A DNA stretch of 9,684 nt from Clostridia bacterium (GTDB lineage: Bacteria > Bacillota > Clostridia > Oscillospirales > CAG-272), in assembly GCA_900763885.1 (NCBI GenBank), contig CAAFLY010000264.1, positions 1 to 9,684 of the forward strand, given 5' to 3'. The first letter of the stretch is position 1; every line of letters starts with the position of its first letter. Shown here one piece after another: positions 7,288-9,684 of the stretch. The translations under genes were made by a program, and so were the position numbers. Under the pieces are notes generated by a model. It did no database searches. It was given only the letters and a program-made list of their open reading frames with translations, and was not told the DNA's origin.

Positions 7288-7329
7288 CCGACAGTTTTTG
7301 CGCCAAAAACCCCGGCTTTGTGCCGTCGG
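7288..7329 (+). repeat. Nested inverted repeats between rodA and its terminator
   Basis: GTTTTTG (7294-7300) and CAAAAAC (7304-7310) form a perfect 7-bp hairpin with a CGC loop. It sits inside an outer stem of CCGAC (7288-7292) and GTCGG (7325-7329). The region from 7258 to 7417 has no credible gene and would be the 3' untranslated part of the operon transcript, ending at the terminator at 7418-7454. A structured 3' UTR or a 3'-derived small RNA is possible but unproven. Confidence 0.4.
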
Positions 7330-7417
7330 ACGAAAAAAACGACGCATATGACGCATTCCAAAGGAAACGCTGTTCTCAGGCTGGCGGAGCCGACGCGTTC
7401 TTGAAAAATCGAATCAT

Positions 7418-7454
7418 ACCGCCGCGGTCTTCTCCGGAAGCACGGCGGTTTTTT
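7418..7454 (+). terminator. Intrinsic terminator of the pcrA-proS-rodA operon
   Basis: ACCGCCG (7418-7424) pairs with CGGCGGT (7443-7449). An inner CTTC/GAAG stem caps the loop, and a run of six T's (7449-7454) follows. It lies 160 bp after the rodA stop, which leaves a long 3' untranslated region. Confidence 0.9.
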
Positions 7455-7694
7455 CGTTTTTGCCCTTCCACCGCCCGCCAGTTTGCGAAAAAGAGCACAA
7501 AAATGAATGCAAACGATGCCGATATGCAGAAATATGCGGTTTACCGATCGGATACAGATGTTTTTTGAAAAGTTGCGGCTGCAATTTTTCCCCGCGCAAA
7601 GCAAATGCCATGTTGCAAAAATCACCAAAAACGAACCTATGTTATGTATCGAAATGGTTCACTCATCCAAAGCGTAAAATTCATAAAAAATTCA
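7455..7694. other. AT-rich intergenic stretch, no gene seen
   Basis: No credible gene occurs between the operon terminator and the next promoter. The longest plus-strand frame (about 7460-7735) runs through that promoter, has no ribosome binding site and has uncharacteristic codons, so I treat it as chance. A cre-like sequence (7507-7521, one mismatch to WTGNAANCGNWNNCW) lies about 175 bp before the -35 box. Positions 7676-7694 are very A/T-rich and could act as an UP element for the promoter. Confidence 0.5.
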
Positions 7695-7723
7695 TTGACA
7701 TTGCAATCGTAAAGAGTTATAAT
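7695..7723 (+). promoter_or_regulatory. Full-consensus sigma-A promoter of the solute-binding protein, with cre-like spacer
   Basis: TTGACA (7695-7700), a 17-bp spacer (7701-7717) and TATAAT (7718-7723) match the sigma-A consensus at all twelve positions, behind A/T-rich DNA. Transcription would start near 7730, ruling out the in-frame TTG at 7739 as a start codon. Within the spacer, 7701-7715 matches the CcpA cre consensus WTGNAANCGNWNNCW at 14 of 15 positions, though its palindromic symmetry is poor. A repressor there would block the promoter. CcpA control is inference. Confidence 0.8.
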
Positions 7724-7804
7724 TTGATATGGTAAAAGTTGTGTGGGAACGTATTTGGTGCTCCCCCCTTTGGATACGCTTTTATTGAATGTGTGTTTTC
7801 TCAA

Positions 7805-9301
7805 ATGGAAATAGAAAGGCTGAATTCTACTTTGAAACGATCTGCAAAAAATGTTATGTGTCTGCTTCTATGCGCCATGCTCTTTATGTCAGCGGTTTCC
7901 TGCGGCGGCGCGACCGCGGAAACGGAAACAACAGGCGGGAATACGGCGGATACGGAGTCCACAATGCAGCATTCGGAAGAAACGGAAACGACGGAGCCGG
8001 ATCGTCTGGACGCGCTGGGCGCACACGACTATTCCGGCAGCGTATATACCGTTTTGAACGCTGATCCTTCTCCTGAACTGCACACCAACATTCCTGCTGA
8101 AGAACAGACGGGGGAAATGGTCAACGATGCGCTGTGGACACGCGATGCCGTGATGGAGGAGCGATACAATCTGACCATCGACTATGTGGAGAAAACAAAT
8201 GATGGCGCGGATGCGGTGCGCTCCAGCGTGCTTGCGAACGATCACGCGTACAATCTGGTCATCGGTACAGCCGGGGGCGACCTCGCGGGACTTGCCTTAG
8301 ACGGTTCGCTTGCCAATCTGCTCGATCTGCCGCAGCTTTCCCTCGATCAAAAATGGTGGAGCTCCCTGATGTACGACAGTCTGCGGTTCCACGACGCCAT
8401 GTACATTACCTCCGGTGACATCACGCCGACTATGTACCAGATTGCCGCGTGTACGTTTGTCAATACGGATCTCGCGGAAAAGTACAATATCGACTGTGAT
8501 TTCGTGGAAGCGGTACGTTCCGGCACGTGGACGTGGGATCTGGTCGGCACGCTCTCGGAGGGCATCACGCAGGATCTCAACGGCGACGGACAGTGGGAGT
8601 ATATGGACGATATGTTCGGCAACATCGGCTGCTTCTCGTCCTATCTGATCCCAGGCTGCGCGGTCGATATCTGCACCGTTTCCGACGATGGCAAGACGCT
8701 CACGCTGACCGCCATGAACGAGCGCACCGTGAACGTATGCGAAAAGCTGCAGAAGGTATTCTATCCGAACAATCCCATCATGCGGGAGTCCAATGACTTT
8801 ACCAAGTCCGCGTTCAAGGAGGATCGCGCTCTGTTTCTGACGCATACAACGGAAAGCGCCGCGGTGCATCTGCGCGACATGGAAAGCGATTACCTGATTC
8901 TGCCGGTCGCGAAATACGATGAGGCGCAGAGCGGATACCGTTCCGCCGTCAACGTGTGGGCGACCGCGTATGTCAGCATTCCCTCGACCGCTGTGGATGA
9001 AATGACCGGTGTTGTCACGGAAGCGCTGGCGTACTGGTCGTACAAAAACATGCGTCCCCTTGCCTTTGACCTGACCTACAAGGCGAAAACGGTTCGTGAC
9101 GAACGCAGCATCGAAATGCTCGACGTGGTATTCGACAACCTGTACTGCTCATTTGCGGATCTGTACGATTTCGGCGGTATCAGCTCCGTGTTCTGGGATG
9201 TGCTCAGCGACGGCGGTGAAATCGCGTCCGCGGTCGAAAAGGTAACATCCAAAGCGGAAGCCGCGATCGCAAGCTTTTCGGAAAAATGGGGCGCCCAATA
9301 A
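7805..9301 (+). CDS. Lipoprotein extracellular solute-binding protein (ABC type)
   Basis: This is probably the membrane-anchored substrate-binding lipoprotein of an ABC importer, with sugars or oligosaccharides the likeliest ligands by family habit; the ligand cannot be read from sequence. The 498 residues start with a basic n-region and a hydrophobic core, then SAVSC with lipobox Cys33 (Ala at -3 rather than the usual Leu). A Thr/Glu-rich linker covers about 36-67, followed by an extracellular domain with periplasmic-binding-protein-like composition. An EF-hand/dockerin-like calcium loop, DLNGDGQWEYMD, is at 257-268 (Asp257, Asn259, Asp261, Asp268). ATG 7805 has no ribosome binding site. An in-frame TTG at 7832, behind AGAAAGG (12-nt spacing), would start MKRSAKN and is a real alternative. 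No permease or ATPase lies in the window. Confidence 0.75.
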   Translation: MEIERLNSTLKRSAKNVMCLLLCAMLFMSAVSCGGATAETETTGGNTADTESTMQHSEETETTEPDRLDALGAHDYSGSVYTVLNADPSPELHTNIPAEEQTGEMVNDALWTRDAVMEERYNLTIDYVEKTNDGADAVRSSVLANDHAYNLVIGTAGGDLAGLALDGSLANLLDLPQLSLDQKWWSSLMYDSLRFHDAMYITSGDITPTMYQIAACTFVNTDLAEKYNIDCDFVEAVRSGTWTWDLVGTLSEGITQDLNGDGQWEYMDDMFGNIGCFSSYLIPGCAVDICTVSDDGKTLTLTAMNERTVNVCEKLQKVFYPNNPIMRESNDFTKSAFKEDRALFLTHTTESAAVHLRDMESDYLILPVAKYDEAQSGYRSAVNVWATAYVSIPSTAVDEMTGVVTEALAYWSYKNMRPLAFDLTYKAKTVRDERSIEMLDVVFDNLYCSFADLYDFGGISSVFWDVLSDGGEIASAVEKVTSKAEAAIASFSEKWGAQ

Positions 9302-9333
9302 GTAGTGTCCCTGAAAAACACGTATGAGAACGG

Positions 9334-9354
9334 ATCTGCACTACAGGTGCGGAT
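9334..9354 (+). promoter_or_regulatory. Inverted repeat upstream of marR, possible operator
   Basis: ATCTGCAC (9334-9341) and GTGCGGAT (9347-9354) are reverse complements at seven of eight positions, around a 5-bp TACAG centre. As RNA all eight positions can pair with one G-U. No T-run follows, so it is not a standard terminator for the upstream gene. Its length and spacing fit a MarR-type operator, and MarR regulators often repress themselves. A weak -10-like TATATA (9370-9375) would put the repeat over the -35 region. Confidence 0.4.
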
Positions 9355-9398
9355 TCTGAAACCATAAATTATATACATCCATCACAGGAGGAACTATC

Positions 9399-9684
9399 AT
9401 GACCAATCTCAATCTCAACGGAAAACCGCCGGTGTACGAGCCGGAAGCAAAACGGATGAACCGTTCCGCACCGATGATGCTCATCAGTGAAATCTCCCGC
9501 ATGATGAACGATCGGCTTCAGCAGAGAAGCAGCGATACGCCCGTGCTGCAGAAATCCGCGCGGCTTCTGCTCATGGAACTGGCACGGAAGGACGGCAGAA
9601 CCCAGCTGGACCTCGTGAAGGCCACCCATCTGAAGGCGCCGACCATCAGCGTTGTCCTCCAGAAGCTCGAAAAGGAAGGCTATG
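9399..9684 (+). CDS. MarR-family transcriptional regulator, N-terminal part (cut by window edge)
   Basis: The first 95 codons of a winged helix-turn-helix regulator are present; the stop lies beyond the right edge. AGGAGG at 9386-9391, seven bases before ATG 9399, fixes the start. Residues about 26-62 (MMLISEISRMMNDRL through ARLLLMELARKDG) match the MarR dimer helix and the first DNA-binding helices. Residues 68-95 (TQLDLVKATHLKAPTISVVLQKLEKEGY) are the classic MarR recognition helix-turn-helix. The beta-wing and C-terminal dimer helix are missing from view. It lies 97 bp after the solute-binding gene, without a clear terminator between. It may control itself or a downstream transporter; the ligand is unknown. 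Confidence 0.85.
   Translation, partial: MTNLNLNGKPPVYEPEAKRMNRSAPMMLISEISRMMNDRLQQRSSDTPVLQKSARLLLMELARKDGRTQLDLVKATHLKAPTISVVLQKLEKEGY

Noticed and set aside
6178..7356. Minus-strand 392-codon ORF opposite rodA
   Set aside because: It is an antisense shadow of a membrane-protein gene, with repetitive Arg/His/Asp composition and no recognisable fold.
7503..7568. 21-codon ORF starting at ATG 7503
   Set aside because: It has no ribosome binding site and no promoter close upstream, and it follows a strong terminator.
7460..7735. 91-codon Cys-rich plus-strand ORF in the AT-rich gap
   Set aside because: It would start at TTG without a ribosome binding site and runs across the consensus promoter at 7695-7723; the C-x2-C spacing is likely chance.

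Overview
The window looks like an ordinary chromosomal segment from a GC-rich member of the Clostridia (Bacillota), probably an Oscillospirales- or Christensenellales-like gut or faecal lineage. This rests on AGGAGG-type ribosome binding sites, sigma-A promoters of the TTGNNN-17-TATAAT type, a PcrA helicase with the long N-terminus and insert I associate with Ruminococcaceae-like relatives, an archaeal-type (type 3) prolyl-tRNA synthetase, and a lipoprotein solute-binding protein with a Thr/Glu-rich linker. The placement comes from memory of these families, not from a search.

All convincing genes lie on the plus strand. Positions 1-501 hold no large gene. They contain a good promoter (2-30), a 31-codon ORF with a strong ribosome binding site (90-185), a palindrome over its stop codon, a 14-bp tandem repeat (236-287) and a hairpin just before mgtE. 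Together these look like a roughly 465-nt leader of unknown type. mgtE (502-1926, CBS-gated Mg2+ channel/transporter) follows and ends at a strong intrinsic terminator (1936-1971).

A new extended -10 promoter (2005-2033) then drives a likely three-gene operon: pcrA-type DNA helicase (2176-4575), proS (4651-6087) and a RodA/FtsW-family SEDS glycan polymerase (6136-7257). A terminator at 7418-7454 closes it. These three genes serve unrelated housekeeping functions (DNA repair, translation, cell wall), so they are linked by transcription rather than by pathway.

From about 7455 to 7804 the DNA is more AT-rich and carries no convincing gene. It ends in a full-consensus promoter (7695-7723) whose spacer contains a cre-like sequence. 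This promoter drives a lipoprotein solute-binding protein (7805-9301) that has no permease or ATPase partner in the window. A MarR-family regulator (9399 to the right edge, cut off) follows after 97 bp containing an inverted repeat that could be its operator.

I see no tRNA, rRNA, CRISPR array, insertion sequence or phage gene, and no clear new multi-gene system. The least explained parts are the mgtE leader (1-501) and the regulatory DNA around the solute-binding protein and marR.
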